Shown: positions 17,827 to 27,062 of the stretch, piece by piece
Numbering within the stretch: position 1 is the first letter of the stretch
Layout of the letters: each line of letters begins with the position of its first letter
NCBI RefSeq assembly: GCF_000377505.1
Contig: NZ_KB898204.1
Coordinates: 1-64,000, forward strand
Length of the DNA stretch: 64,000 bases
Origin: Paenibacillus massiliensis 2301065 = DSM 16942
Lineage (GTDB): Bacteria > Bacillota > Bacilli > Paenibacillales > Paenibacillaceae
Direction of reading: 5' to 3'
Translations under genes and position numbers: made by a program
Notes under the pieces: model-generated
Told to the model about the DNA's origin: nothing
Database searches by the model: none
What the model saw: the letters and a program-made list of their open reading frames with translations, nothing else

Positions 17827-18705
17827 TCAGGCGTGTTGCCCACGATCAAATACCTTGTTAATGATGACGGTAGCAAGCAGCGAGATCGCTACTAGCACTA
17901 CGGATACAGCACATGCATAGCCATAGTTGCTTTCCATGAAGGCATAGCGATAGATCATGTAGGTAAGGGTGTAGTTAATCGTACCTGGACCTCCACTGGT
18001 CATGATCAACATCTGCACGAATGCACCAATCCCTGAAGTAATCGCAATGATGAAACAGAACTTGAACGTCTCTCTCATCAAGGGCAGGGTGACGTAGAAA
18101 TGTGCCTTCCATTTGCTACAGCCATCAATAGTGGCAGCCTCGAAGTAGTCCTCCGGGATGGATTTCACACCTGCATACAGGAGTGCGAATTGATAACCCA
18201 TGAACTGCCAGGCATTGACGAACGCAATCGCAATAATAGATGCAGTCGGAGAAGTGAGCCAGTTCTGCTGGTACGGAATATTCAGCAGCGTGAACAGACG
18301 GTTAATGAGTCCGTTAGTCGGATCATACATCGCAATCCAAAGCTGACATACGACCGTAACTGACAGCACCACGGGAATAAAGTAAGCGGTCTTCAGGAAT
18401 TTTCGACCACGAGTACGGGGGTCAGCGCAGATCAGGGCAAGAATCGTACCAAGTCCAATTTGGAAGACGATCAGGACAAGAGCGAAGATGCCCCCATTCT
18501 TCAACGAAGTGATGAGTAGTGGGTCATGGAACAGCTCAATATAGTTGCTGAGCCCTGCGAATTCGGGCGTGCTCAGCCCGTCCCAATCATAGAAGCTACG
18601 AAATACCGTCTGAAGTACGGGATATATCAGAACAACGCTATAGATCAGCAGTGCTGGCAGCAAAAACAGAGTCAATGCTGTCTTGTTACCTAAATATTTA
18701 TTCAT
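17827..18705 (-). CDS. ABC sugar importer permease (MalF type)
   Basis: The 292-residue permease starts KTALTLFLLPALLIYSVVLI and contains QTVFRSFYDWDGLS, the periplasmic-side start of MalF-like proteins. The EAA loop YFEAATIDGCSKWKAHF is near residue 185. It is the second gene of the operon, 76 bp after the binding-protein gene. An intervening hairpin (18740-18763) probably sets the higher level of binding protein. Confidence 0.92.
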   Translation of the reverse strand: MNKYLGNKTALTLFLLPALLIYSVVLIYPVLQTVFRSFYDWDGLSTPEFAGLSNYIELFHDPLLITSLKNGGIFALVLIVFQIGLGTILALICADPRTRGRKFLKTAYFIPVVLSVTVVCQLWIAMYDPTNGLINRLFTLLNIPYQQNWLTSPTASIIAIAFVNAWQFMGYQFALLYAGVKSIPEDYFEAATIDGCSKWKAHFYVTLPLMRETFKFCFIIAITSGIGAFVQMLIMTSGGPGTINYTLTYMIYRYAFMESNYGYACAVSVVLVAISLLATVIINKVFDRGQHA

Positions 18706-18739
18706 GTGTTCCTTCCACCCCTTTTGTCTGTCAGAGCAA

Positions 18740-18763
18740 CCCCTGATGATGAATCACCAAGGG
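18740..18763 (-). repeat. Hairpin between binding-protein and permease genes
   Basis: An 11-bp stem (two G-T wobbles when read on the minus strand), CCCTTGGTGAT / ATCATCAGGGG, lies 19 bp after the binding-protein stop. There is no T-run. Such hairpins commonly protect the binding-protein part of ABC mRNAs. Confidence 0.5.
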
Positions 18764-18781
18764 CTGCCGGGTTCCTAGTTG

Positions 18782-20092
18782 TTAGTTCTCTTTATCCAAT
18801 ACACGGTTCAGACTTTCGACGAATTCCTCCGGCGTGTAGCTATCCACCATGAGATACTGCGTGCCGTCATTGATGGCATTTGTAATAGCCGTATTGCTCA
18901 GTAGCTGTGCGTAATTCTCTGCATTTGGCAGAAGCTCTGTTGCTACGCGCTGCATCATCGCAGGTACATCCGAAGCGATCGGCAGGTCAACCTTAGGGGA
19001 TACGATCGGGCTACCTAGCTGTGTGTAACGATACTCAGCAGACTTGGCTGCCAGGAACGCAGCGACCTCGACCGCTGTATCCTTGTTCTTGCTGCCAGGG
19101 TATACGGCATAGCCTTGCGGAGCTCCCGCCCCATTGATGAAATACTTGGATTGCTCATAAGTAGCCTCATCCTTGGCTGGCCAGTACATCCAGTCGACCT
19201 GATCTCCCAGCTTCTCCTGCGAGCTATAGATCTCCCACTGACCATTTACGAACATGGCAGCTTTGCCTTGATAGAACAAGGAGGACGCCTGATCATAGTT
19301 GGTATTCGTTGCATTCGCATCGAATAATCCCGCTTGCTGCAGCTGCTTCATCTGCTGAGCAGCCGTCACGAAAGCCTCAGGCAGCTGCTTCAAGCCCTCC
19401 TGACCGATTGCACCAAAGCCCTGCGGCTGCTCCCGGGTCACGAGACCGTTATAGAAGGCGGTCGTGATCCACTTTTCTTTTGCAAATATGGACATCGGTA
19501 CAAAGCCAGCAGCCTTCAGCTTCTGTGCAGCCTCTGCCATCTGATCAATGGTCTTGATCGGTGTCTGGATGCCAGCCTGTTCGAAGATCGCTTTGTTGTA
19601 GTAGATGATCTGGAACTCAATTCCCGTATCGGGATACGCGTAGACATGATTATCCGGCGCCACCAGACGGGATTCTACGCCTGGATTCAGGTTCTGCTTG
19701 AATTCGGTGGTAGCTTCATAGTCATCCAGTAACTCAACATTTTTGGATTTTGCCATCGTCTGCAGTGTCGACCAATCTGTAAAATAGATATCAGGCATAT
19801 TGCCCGTTGCCGCATAAGTCTTCAGCTTTTGATAGCCATCCTGTACCGCAGCGTCCAGCTCAATCTCTACATTCGGCATTTCCTCTTTAAGCTTCTCCAC
19901 CGCATAGTCGAACGGCTTGGACGTATCATCATCAAAATGCTGCGCATACACCTTCAATTTGATTGTCCCATCACCAGATGGATTGGATGCTTCCGAGGAA
20001 GAGGATTCCATTCCCCCACAAGCAGCCAAGACCAATGACATTGTAAGCGTTAGCAATACAGCCTTCAATCGTTTGTGACTCTGTGCTTTCAT
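18782..20092 (-). CDS. ABC sugar importer, substrate-binding lipoprotein
   Basis: The 436-residue protein has a lipobox VLAAC at residues 20-24, followed by Gly/Ser-rich linker sequence and a family 1 binding-protein domain beginning IKLKVYAQHF. It delivers an oligosaccharide to the two permeases downstream. The surrounding GH32 and GH36 genes suggest a raffinose-family sugar. It is the first gene of the importer operon. Its upstream region holds a possible sigma-A -10 element and a cre-like site. The ABC ATPase is not encoded here. Confidence 0.92.
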   Translation of the reverse strand: MKAQSHKRLKAVLLTLTMSLVLAACGGMESSSSEASNPSGDGTIKLKVYAQHFDDDTSKPFDYAVEKLKEEMPNVEIELDAAVQDGYQKLKTYAATGNMPDIYFTDWSTLQTMAKSKNVELLDDYEATTEFKQNLNPGVESRLVAPDNHVYAYPDTGIEFQIIYYNKAIFEQAGIQTPIKTIDQMAEAAQKLKAAGFVPMSIFAKEKWITTAFYNGLVTREQPQGFGAIGQEGLKQLPEAFVTAAQQMKQLQQAGLFDANATNTNYDQASSLFYQGKAAMFVNGQWEIYSSQEKLGDQVDWMYWPAKDEATYEQSKYFINGAGAPQGYAVYPGSKNKDTAVEVAAFLAAKSAEYRYTQLGSPIVSPKVDLPIASDVPAMMQRVATELLPNAENYAQLLSNTAITNAINDGTQYLMVDSYTPEEFVESLNRVLDKEN

Positions 20093-20120
20093 TTCATTGC
20101 CCCCTTGTGCAGCTCTCTAT

Positions 20121-20134
20121 TGACTGCGTTTTCA
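20121..20134 (-). promoter_or_regulatory. Catabolite-responsive element (cre)
   Basis: Minus-strand TGAAAACGCAGTCA agrees with the cre consensus TGWAANCGNTNWCA at all but one defined position. It lies just downstream of a TATACT (20148-20153) that could be the -10 element of the importer operon. CcpA bound here would block transcription when preferred sugars are present. Confidence 0.6.
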
Positions 20135-20268
20135 TTGCTGTAGCTATAGTATAGTCAACACCTACATGGTTCTTTAAGGCACAAAACGGGCGCTATCTGT
20201 AAAAAACGGGACAAATCCCCGTAGAGCGTTTACGAATTTCACGAAACTCACGTTTTTCCCTGAAATGA

Positions 20269-20305
20269 AGAGCAGCCACCCTTCATGACGAGGAATAGCT
20301 GCTCT
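20269..20305 (-). terminator. Terminator of the YesMN-type operon
   Basis: An 8-bp stem AGAGCAGC / GCTGCTCT with a 21-nt loop, ending in TTCATTTC on the minus strand. The T-run is weak. Confidence 0.5.
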
Positions 20306-20364
20306 ATATGATCGCAATTTGATATGAGCTAATTTTAATAAAAGTCCAACCGTTCATTCTGTAG

Positions 20365-21471
20365 CTATCGCTTCTTGAGCTGCTCATATTCCGTCGGCGT
20401 CATGCCGAAGCATTTTTTGAAGGATTTGCTGAAATAATTCGGGTCACTATAGCCGACGCTTTCGGCGATTTCGTACAGCTTGCGGTTACCCTCCAGCATG
20501 AGCTCCTTGGCCTTCTTCATACGAATATGTGTAATATGATCGACGATAGAGAAGCCGGATTCCTTGCGGAAGACACGCCGCAGATAGCTGGGATCGACGA
20601 ATACGCCACCGGATACCTGCTCTGCAGACAGGTCTGGATCGGAATAATGCTCCTGAATGTACTGGATGGCCGCAGCGAACAGATTCGCAGCCTTCGTTGG
20701 ACGGATCTGCTCCATTAGTCGAATCAGCCGATGGTATAGCGATGCCAACCATTCCTCGGCGGCCTCCCAGCTTCCAAGCCTTCGCAAGTAATCGTAGGGT
20801 GAGACCGCATCCCCGTTATCCCATAGCTGATCATAGCCTATGCCCCGTTCACTGGCAAAGGTCAGAGCCAGAGATACGATTCCCATCAGTGTCGCATCCG
20901 CATGCTCGTCTCCCCACTCATACATTCGGAGCTGCCGCACCGCCCTACGGACCTCCTCCAGACACTCGCTGTCCTTCATGATCAGGCCGAGGACGACCGC
21001 ATCGCGCAAGCTGCCAAGATCGGGCGGCACAGCCCGAGCGCCACCACTAGCTCCCATCGACTCATTAGCTTCGCTGCGCTGCTCTACTGTCGGCAACTTT
21101 GGCAGATCCGGTGCAATCCGTGTCAACATCGCGCTCATCTCTTCTGCATTAAACGGCTTAAGCAAATAATCCTTAACGCCTGTGCGCACCGCCTTCTGCA
21201 AATATTCGAACTCGTTATGCCCGGAAATGAATACAATTGCCATCCGGTCGAACCGGACCTTCAGCCGCTGCGCTAGTTCGATCCCATCCATGAAGGGCAT
21301 ATTAATATCGACCAGAGCCAGATGCGGCTTGTGCAGCTCTGCCTCCTGAAGTGCCTCTTGTCCATTTCTCGCCTCACAGCAGACCTGGAAGCCATGGCTT
21401 TCCCAGTCCATTTTCAGACGCAGAAAATCACGAAATAACGGTTCATCATCCACGATCATCACTTTATACAT
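20365..21471 (-). CDS. AraC-type response regulator (YesN family)
   Basis: The 368-residue protein has an N-terminal receiver domain with the acidic pair VDDE, the phospho-acceptor Asp55 in LVDINMP, and a lysine in YLLKPF. A variable middle part follows. The C-terminal AraC DNA-binding domain has two helix-turn-helices (LSAEQVSGGVFVDPSYLRRVF and YEIAESVGYSDPNYFSKSFKK). The ATG at 21471 overlaps the end of the kinase gene by 8 bp. It probably activates the adjacent importer/GH32 operon when its kinase senses an external sugar. The weak -35 of that promoter fits an activator-dependent promoter. Confidence 0.92.
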   Translation of the reverse strand: MYKVMIVDDEPLFRDFLRLKMDWESHGFQVCCEARNGQEALQEAELHKPHLALVDINMPFMDGIELAQRLKVRFDRMAIVFISGHNEFEYLQKAVRTGVKDYLLKPFNAEEMSAMLTRIAPDLPKLPTVEQRSEANESMGASGGARAVPPDLGSLRDAVVLGLIMKDSECLEEVRRAVRQLRMYEWGDEHADATLMGIVSLALTFASERGIGYDQLWDNGDAVSPYDYLRRLGSWEAAEEWLASLYHRLIRLMEQIRPTKAANLFAAAIQYIQEHYSDPDLSAEQVSGGVFVDPSYLRRVFRKESGFSIVDHITHIRMKKAKELMLEGNRKLYEIAESVGYSDPNYFSKSFKKCFGMTPTEYEQLKKR

Positions 21472-23275
21472 GCTGTGTCCCACTCCCCTTTTGCAGCATC
21501 GGCAAAGACAGCTCGACCCTGGTCCCTTCTCCAAGAGCGCTGTGCACCATAATTCCGTATTCCTCACCAAAATACAAATTCAATCGTTGCTGAACGCTAT
21601 ACGTGCCGATCGAACGTGCACCCTCCTCGAAGGAATCACGTGACATGATGGCTTCTACCTGTGCAGAGTCCATCCCTACACCGTTATCCTCCACCCGAAT
21701 AATAACCTTGTCATCCTGATTGAAGGCGGATATACGGATGAACCCCTTGATTCCTTTGGCCTTCAGCCCATGATAAATCGCATTCTCTACCAGAGGCTGG
21801 AGAGATAGCTTCGGAATCGGGGTACCCGCCAGTTCAGATGGAATATCAATCTCGTAGCGGAATACATCTGGATAGCGAATCTGTAGAATCGTCAGATAGT
21901 CATCCGTCAGTTCTGTCTCCTTCTCTAGAATGATGAGCTCTCGTCCCTTATTCAGGGCCATCCGGTAAAAATCAGCCAACGCCTTGGTTGTATCTCTCGC
22001 TTCATCATGACGATCCAGCTCATTGAGCGCATAGATGGTATCCAGCGTGTTGTATAGAAAATGGGGCTTAATCTGTGCGCTCATCAAGGCGAGCTCAAAT
22101 TCACGCTTGCGATTCTGCTCCTGCCTGACGGTATCAAGCAGCTCCCGTACCCGTCTGACCATATAGTTAAAGGCCTCGGCAATCGTACCGATCTCATCCT
22201 CGGAACGCACAGGCGCTACCGTATGAATATCTCCGTTCACTACCTTTCGCATCGCCCCGGTCACCTGCTCCAGCGGACTTACAACCATTCGGGACAGGAA
22301 GCTCGCGCCCAGCCAGGAGAGCACCAAGCAGAACAGGCCAATCGCTGCGGTCAAGCCAACATTTTTGCGCACATCGGCCATGAGCAGATTTAAAGACACG
22401 ACATTCACGAGCTTCCAGTTCATCCGATCATAATCGACTACCGAAATCAGATTGCCTTCCTCCTGGAAAGAGCACGCTCCAGCGGGGGATTGATCGGCGC
22501 AGGACTGCATTGACGATGCCAGCTCAGAGCTAATGGGCTGCATTAGCTGGGCATTATCTTCAGCTACGACCACCTGATTGCCCCTATCGAGAAAATAGTA
22601 GGCTTTCGGCGTAGAAGCATCACTGGATTTCAGATATGCGGATAACCGCTCCTCCTTCACCAGCAGGAACAACGTACCGTACACTTCCCCGTTGTCGATG
22701 TGAATGACCGTCTTGCGGAGCGTCAGCATTGGGGAGCTCGGGTCCGGAGTCAGCAGGTCTCTGCGTTCCATCCCCATCCAGATTGCGCGTCCGTAGCTGT
22801 CCATCTCCTGACCACTATGCACTAGCTTACGGATCTGCTCGGCATCCCCTTTCTCATCATAGGAGGCATATATATATCCGCTGCTATCGACGAATACAGC
22901 CCCGTCTACCTCCTTGAAGATCGATACATCAATAGACAGACGGCTCTGCATGAGATTGGCAAAACGCGTCTGCTCAACCGTGGATGCTGGAGGCTTGCCA
23001 TTCGATTCATACAAGCGGTTAATATTCGTCACCATAATATTCGCGGCAGTCTCTACACTGCTGAATATGTAATCGGTTCTGGACAGAATCAGTTGAGATT
23101 CATCCATGACATTGCTGGTCGTCCGCTCAATCAGGGAGCGGCTGAAGATTTGGCTCGATCCGACACCAAGAATAACCAAGGATAGTATGATCAAGGGTAG
23201 AAACAAGGCGATTACCTTACTCTTGAAGCGTAGTCGCCCGAACCATTTTTGTGCCCAAGACAAGAACTTGTACAT
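21464..23275 (-). CDS. Sensor histidine kinase (YesM family)
   Basis: The 603-residue protein has a transmembrane helix at about residues 20-45, an extracellular sensing domain, and a second helix near 305. A HAMP segment (VSPLEQVTGAMRKVVNGDI) and the His_kinase domain follow, with the phospho-acceptor histidine in QIKPHFLYNTLD. The C-terminal ATPase domain has N-box PLVENAIYHGLK and G-box VEDNGVGMD. The ATG at 23275 is preferred to an upstream TTG at 23290. Paired with the AraC-type regulator. It probably senses the oligosaccharide or its loaded binding protein. Confidence 0.92.
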   Translation of the reverse strand: MYKFLSWAQKWFGRLRFKSKVIALFLPLIILSLVILGVGSSQIFSRSLIERTTSNVMDESQLILSRTDYIFSSVETAANIMVTNINRLYESNGKPPASTVEQTRFANLMQSRLSIDVSIFKEVDGAVFVDSSGYIYASYDEKGDAEQIRKLVHSGQEMDSYGRAIWMGMERRDLLTPDPSSPMLTLRKTVIHIDNGEVYGTLFLLVKEERLSAYLKSSDASTPKAYYFLDRGNQVVVAEDNAQLMQPISSELASSMQSCADQSPAGACSFQEEGNLISVVDYDRMNWKLVNVVSLNLLMADVRKNVGLTAAIGLFCLVLSWLGASFLSRMVVSPLEQVTGAMRKVVNGDIHTVAPVRSEDEIGTIAEAFNYMVRRVRELLDTVRQEQNRKREFELALMSAQIKPHFLYNTLDTIYALNELDRHDEARDTTKALADFYRMALNKGRELIILEKETELTDDYLTILQIRYPDVFRYEIDIPSELAGTPIPKLSLQPLVENAIYHGLKAKGIKGFIRISAFNQDDKVIIRVEDNGVGMDSAQVEAIMSRDSFEEGARSIGTYSVQQRLNLYFGEEYGIMVHSALGEGTRVELSLPMLQKGSGTQHV

Positions 23276-23365
23276 GATTTGCCCCCGCAATTCGAAGAAT
23301 ATTCATCATGTTAACACAACTTCTTCACTGAGGAGTAGATAGAAATTGAGGGAAAGTCGGGAAGA

Positions 23366-23390
23366 TGTAAGCGGTTGTTGAAATCGTTTG
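23366..23390 (+). promoter_or_regulatory. Cre/LacI-operator-like sequences ahead of the LacI gene
   Basis: Two overlapping cre-like words, TGTAAGCGGTTGTT and TGAAATCGTTTGTA, lie in the region between the kinase and LacI genes. Both lack part of the right half-site. TTGAAATCGTTTG (23378-23390) also occurs on the minus strand ahead of the MFS gene at 28315-28327. They could be autoregulatory operators. Confidence 0.4.
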
Positions 23391-23454
23391 TAGAGTGTGA
23401 TAGGCTTAAAGCGTGTTTTTAGTAAATTTATTAACTAAAAAGGTGTGAGCGCAG

Positions 23455-24468
23455 TTGGCAACGATCAAGGACATTGCCCGGCAAGCCGGCGTATCCGCCG
23501 CAACCGTGTCCAGAGTGCTTAATAATGATCTGTCTCTGTCCGTGAGCGAGGATACCCGGAGTAATATATTCGCCATTGCGGAACAGCTTCAATATAAGCC
23601 CAAACGACTTGGGCAGCTCAAGCGGAACATGCAGCGTGCTGGCAAAACAGTCTCACTGTTGCTCTGGTGCTCCATTGAGGAGGAACGTGACGATCCTTAT
23701 TATGCTTCCATTCGACGCGGCATCGAGATCCGCTGTGAGGAGCTTGGACTGACTCTGGGTCAGACCCTGCGGGGGCGCCACTCCATTGCTCAATTGCAGC
23801 CTGCTGACGGACTGATCGTCGTCGGTGGTGTCGATCCGGAAGAGATTACCCCCCTGCCTGTCACCAAGGAAGCGATTGTCTTGGTCGATCAGTATCAGGA
23901 GCTACTGGATTATGACACGGTACGGGTACACTTTCGCCAGGCTGTCGATCAAGCACTGGGCCATCTGGTTGAGCTTGGACATCGCAGCATCGCCTTCGTA
24001 GGTGGCGAGAGTAACGGAGAACGACGGGCTCACTACTTCAAGAAACTTTTGCAGGAGCGAGGTCTCTATAACCCTGACTTCGTTCGTGTGGGTGCTTGGA
24101 GCAGTGCTGACGGGTACCGCATGATGAATGACCTGCTGACAGGAGCCGAGCGGCCTACTGCGGTCTTCGCCGCCAGTGATCCACTGGCCGTCGGTGTACT
24201 GCGTGCCCTACACGGACATGGGCTTCAGGTGCCACAGGACATGGCTGTCGTCGGCTTCGATGACATCGAGATGGCTGCTTACCTGCAGCCTGCACTCACC
24301 ACTATTCGGGCGTATCCTGAGCAAATGGGTCGATCTGCTGTCCAGCTACTCTCCGAGCGACTGGAAGGGCGGGAGGCCCCCGCACATAGCGTCATCGGGA
24401 CCAAGCTCATCGTTCGGGAAAGCTCAGGCACTAGCACTGGCTTAGAGTCAGATGCAAATTCTCAATGA
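23455..24468 (+). CDS. LacI-family transcriptional regulator
   Basis: The 337-residue protein has an N-terminal helix-turn-helix (TIKDIARQAGVSAATVSRVL) and hinge, then a periplasmic-binding-protein-like effector domain. Conserved effector-domain patches are RHSIAQLQPADGLIVVGG, FVGGESNGERR and VVGFDDIEMAAYLQPALTT. The start codon is TTG, following AAGGTG. It reads toward the alpha-galactosidase gene 121 bp downstream and probably controls it. In related GalR/MsmR regulators the effector is galactose or a galactoside. Confidence 0.92.
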   Translation: MATIKDIARQAGVSAATVSRVLNNDLSLSVSEDTRSNIFAIAEQLQYKPKRLGQLKRNMQRAGKTVSLLLWCSIEEERDDPYYASIRRGIEIRCEELGLTLGQTLRGRHSIAQLQPADGLIVVGGVDPEEITPLPVTKEAIVLVDQYQELLDYDTVRVHFRQAVDQALGHLVELGHRSIAFVGGESNGERRAHYFKKLLQERGLYNPDFVRVGAWSSADGYRMMNDLLTGAERPTAVFAASDPLAVGVLRALHGHGLQVPQDMAVVGFDDIEMAAYLQPALTTIRAYPEQMGRSAVQLLSERLEGREAPAHSVIGTKLIVRESSGTSTGLESDANSQ

Positions 24469-24486
24469 ATGAAGTGTAGCTTAATT

Positions 24487-24501
24487 AAACGGATGTCGTT
24501 T
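24487..24501 (+). promoter_or_regulatory. Palindrome ahead of the alpha-galactosidase gene
   Basis: AAACG-GATGT-CGTTT, a 5-5-5 palindrome 88 bp before the start codon. Size and position fit an operator for the neighbouring LacI protein. No promoter was recognised with confidence. Confidence 0.4.
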
Positions 24502-24589
24502 CCAACTTCAAAACGTAATGATACGAATGTTCGGTACGAATGTAATGATGGCGTCACAACCAGACTATAAAAAATCGGGAGTGAATCTG

Positions 24590-26857
24590 ATGAATATTTA
24601 TGTAGACGAGACACTAGGCTTATTCCATTTACAATCTAAGGACAGCAGCTATCTGTTCCAGATCATCGAAGGCTACCCTGCCCATCTGTATTGGGGCGCA
24701 CAATTGAATCATGACACGAGTCTGGCCCACATTGTAGAGCTGCGTGAGCGTTGCTCCTTCTCGCCGAATCCGGTGCCTGCGAACCGCAACATCTCGCTCG
24801 ACACGCTTCCCCAGGAGTATCCGCAGTATGGCACCAGTGACTTCCGCCAGCCTGCTTATCAAGTGAAGCTTGCGGATGGCAGCAGAATTACCGAGCTGAA
24901 ATACAGCGGCTATCGGATTGAAGCGGGCAAACCCAAGCTGACTGGACTTCCTGCGGTCTATACGGAAGCAGATGAGGAAGCTACAACGCTCTATCTGGAG
25001 CTTAAGGATGATTATTCTGGCCTCAAGGTAACTTTGCTATACACCGTTTTTGCCAATCATAGCGCGATTACACGCTCGACTTTCTTCGAGTACAAGGGTA
25101 ATGGGTCAATTCAGCTGGATGAGGCTATGAGCGCATCCATTGATTTCAGCGATTCCCAGTACGAGGCTCTCTACCTGCCAGGTGCGTGGGTACGTGAGCG
25201 TCATATTCAGCGGAGAGAGCTCGGTCCTGGCGCGCTGCGTCTGGAGAGCCGTCGCGGCTCCAGCAGCCATCAGATGAATCCCTTCCTGGCCTTGCTCCGT
25301 CCAGACGCCACCGAAGATGTCGGTGACGTATACGGTTTCAGCCTTGTGTACAGCGGCAACTTTGTCGCCCAAGCCGAAGTCGAGCAATTTGGTCAGACAC
25401 GGGTGAGCATTGGTATCAATCCATTTGATTTCTCATGGCAGCTTACTTCTGGAGAGTCCTTCCAGACGCCTGAGGTTGTAATGGTCTATTCTGACCAAGG
25501 CCTGGGTGGCATGTCCCGCACCTATCACCGCCTGTATCGGACTCGCCTGTGCCGCGGTAACCACAGAGACGAAGTACGTCCGATTCTGATCAACAACTGG
25601 GAAGCGACCTACTTCAATTTTGATGCTGACAAGATCGAAGCGATTGCCGAGGCAGCAAGCCCACTTGGCATTGAGCTCTTCGTTCTGGACGACGGTTGGT
25701 TCGGCAAACGCGACAATGATGACAGTTCCCTTGGAGACTGGTTCGAGGATCGGCGCAAGCTGCCGGGAGGTCTTGCTGATCTTGCCAAACGTGTCAACGA
25801 CAAGGGCATGCAGTTCGGCTTATGGGTAGAGCCTGAGATGGTCTCTCCAGAAAGTGAGCTGTACCGCCAGCATCCAGACTGGTGCCTGCACGCTGAAGGC
25901 CGTCGTCGTACGGAAGGCCGCTCCCAGCTCGTGCTCGATCTGTCGCGGAAGGACGTAATTGATTATCTGTACGATACGCTAAGCGCTGTCTTCTCATCGG
26001 CCCCAATCACCTATGTGAAGTGGGATATGAACCGCAACATGACAGAAGTCACCTCGGCGTCTGCCTCCCGTGAGCATCAGAAGGAGACGGCACACCGTTA
26101 TATGCTTGGACTGTATGATCTGCTGGAGCGTCTGACCACCAGCTTCCCGCATATTCTGTTCGAAAGCTGCTCCGGTGGTGGTGGACGCTTTGACCCAGGG
26201 ATGCTGTACTATATGCCACAGACCTGGACGAGCGATGACACCGATGCGATTGAGCGTCTCGCAATCCAGTACGGCACGAGCATCGTATATCCAGCCAGTA
26301 CGATGGGGGCGCATGTATCCAACGTACCGAACCATCAGGTGCACCGTATCACCTCCCTTACGATGCGCGGCGACGTCGCCATGAGCGGTAACTTCGGCTA
26401 CGAGCTTGATCTGACCGCACTGTCTGCTGAGGACCAGGCTCTGGCTGCAAGACAGGTTGCCCAATACAAGGAGATTCGTTCTCTCGTACAGCAGGGCGAT
26501 ATGCACCGTCTTCTAAGCCCGTTCGAGGGACGTGGCAATACAGCGTGGATGTTCGTGAATGAGGACCAATCGGAGGCATTCGTGGCCTTCTTCCGTGTAC
26601 TGGCCGAGGCCAACGGGCCGATCCGTCGCCTGACGCTCAAGGGACTGGACCCGAACAAGAAATATCGTCTTGAATCCGGTGTAGCGCATATTCCTGCTGA
26701 TTCCGCTACTGATGCTGGTAGCGAGACTGCTACATTTACTGAAGCTTTTGGTGGACAGAGCTTTGGCGGCGATCAGCTGATGCGAATTGGTCTGGTCACT
26801 TCCGATCTCCAAGGCGACTTCGCCAGCCTGACCTTCCGTCTGCGCGCTGTAGAGTAA
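24590..26857 (+). CDS. GH36 alpha-galactosidase
   Basis: The 755-residue enzyme hydrolyses terminal alpha-1,6-galactosyl residues of raffinose, stachyose and melibiose. It has an N-terminal beta-sandwich, a (beta/alpha)8 barrel with LDDGWFGKRDNDDSSLGDW, the nucleophile Asp479 in KWDMNRN, and the acid/base Asp549 in WTSDDTD. These positions correspond closely to Asp478 and Asp548 of the Geobacillus enzymes. No signal peptide, so cytoplasmic, matching the importer. The ATG at 24590 follows GGGAGTGA; upstream in-frame starts lack a site. Confidence 0.94.
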   Translation: MNIYVDETLGLFHLQSKDSSYLFQIIEGYPAHLYWGAQLNHDTSLAHIVELRERCSFSPNPVPANRNISLDTLPQEYPQYGTSDFRQPAYQVKLADGSRITELKYSGYRIEAGKPKLTGLPAVYTEADEEATTLYLELKDDYSGLKVTLLYTVFANHSAITRSTFFEYKGNGSIQLDEAMSASIDFSDSQYEALYLPGAWVRERHIQRRELGPGALRLESRRGSSSHQMNPFLALLRPDATEDVGDVYGFSLVYSGNFVAQAEVEQFGQTRVSIGINPFDFSWQLTSGESFQTPEVVMVYSDQGLGGMSRTYHRLYRTRLCRGNHRDEVRPILINNWEATYFNFDADKIEAIAEAASPLGIELFVLDDGWFGKRDNDDSSLGDWFEDRRKLPGGLADLAKRVNDKGMQFGLWVEPEMVSPESELYRQHPDWCLHAEGRRRTEGRSQLVLDLSRKDVIDYLYDTLSAVFSSAPITYVKWDMNRNMTEVTSASASREHQKETAHRYMLGLYDLLERLTTSFPHILFESCSGGGGRFDPGMLYYMPQTWTSDDTDAIERLAIQYGTSIVYPASTMGAHVSNVPNHQVHRITSLTMRGDVAMSGNFGYELDLTALSAEDQALAARQVAQYKEIRSLVQQGDMHRLLSPFEGRGNTAWMFVNEDQSEAFVAFFRVLAEANGPIRRLTLKGLDPNKKYRLESGVAHIPADSATDAGSETATFTEAFGGQSFGGDQLMRIGLVTSDLQGDFASLTFRLRAVE

Positions 26858-26954
26858 TAGAATTCGAGACTTCTACAATGTCTAGAAGAAAGTGAAGTCA
26901 GATGAAGTTAGTACAGAAGTAGCTGAATTGAATCTGATTAGCAATATGAACAAA

Positions 26955-27000
26955 AAGCGGCCCGTTAAAGAGGATTTCTCGTCTCGATAACGGGCTGCTT
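26955..27000. terminator. Bidirectional terminator after the alpha-galactosidase gene
   Basis: AAGCGGCCCGTTA pairs with TAACGGGCTGCTT (one mismatch) between convergent genes. Weak T-runs on both sides. Confidence 0.65.
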
Positions 27001-27062
27001 CTGTTGTTGTACTAAAGCCTATATTTATTTTGATAGAGCCTCATTGTATATAATAAGCTTTC

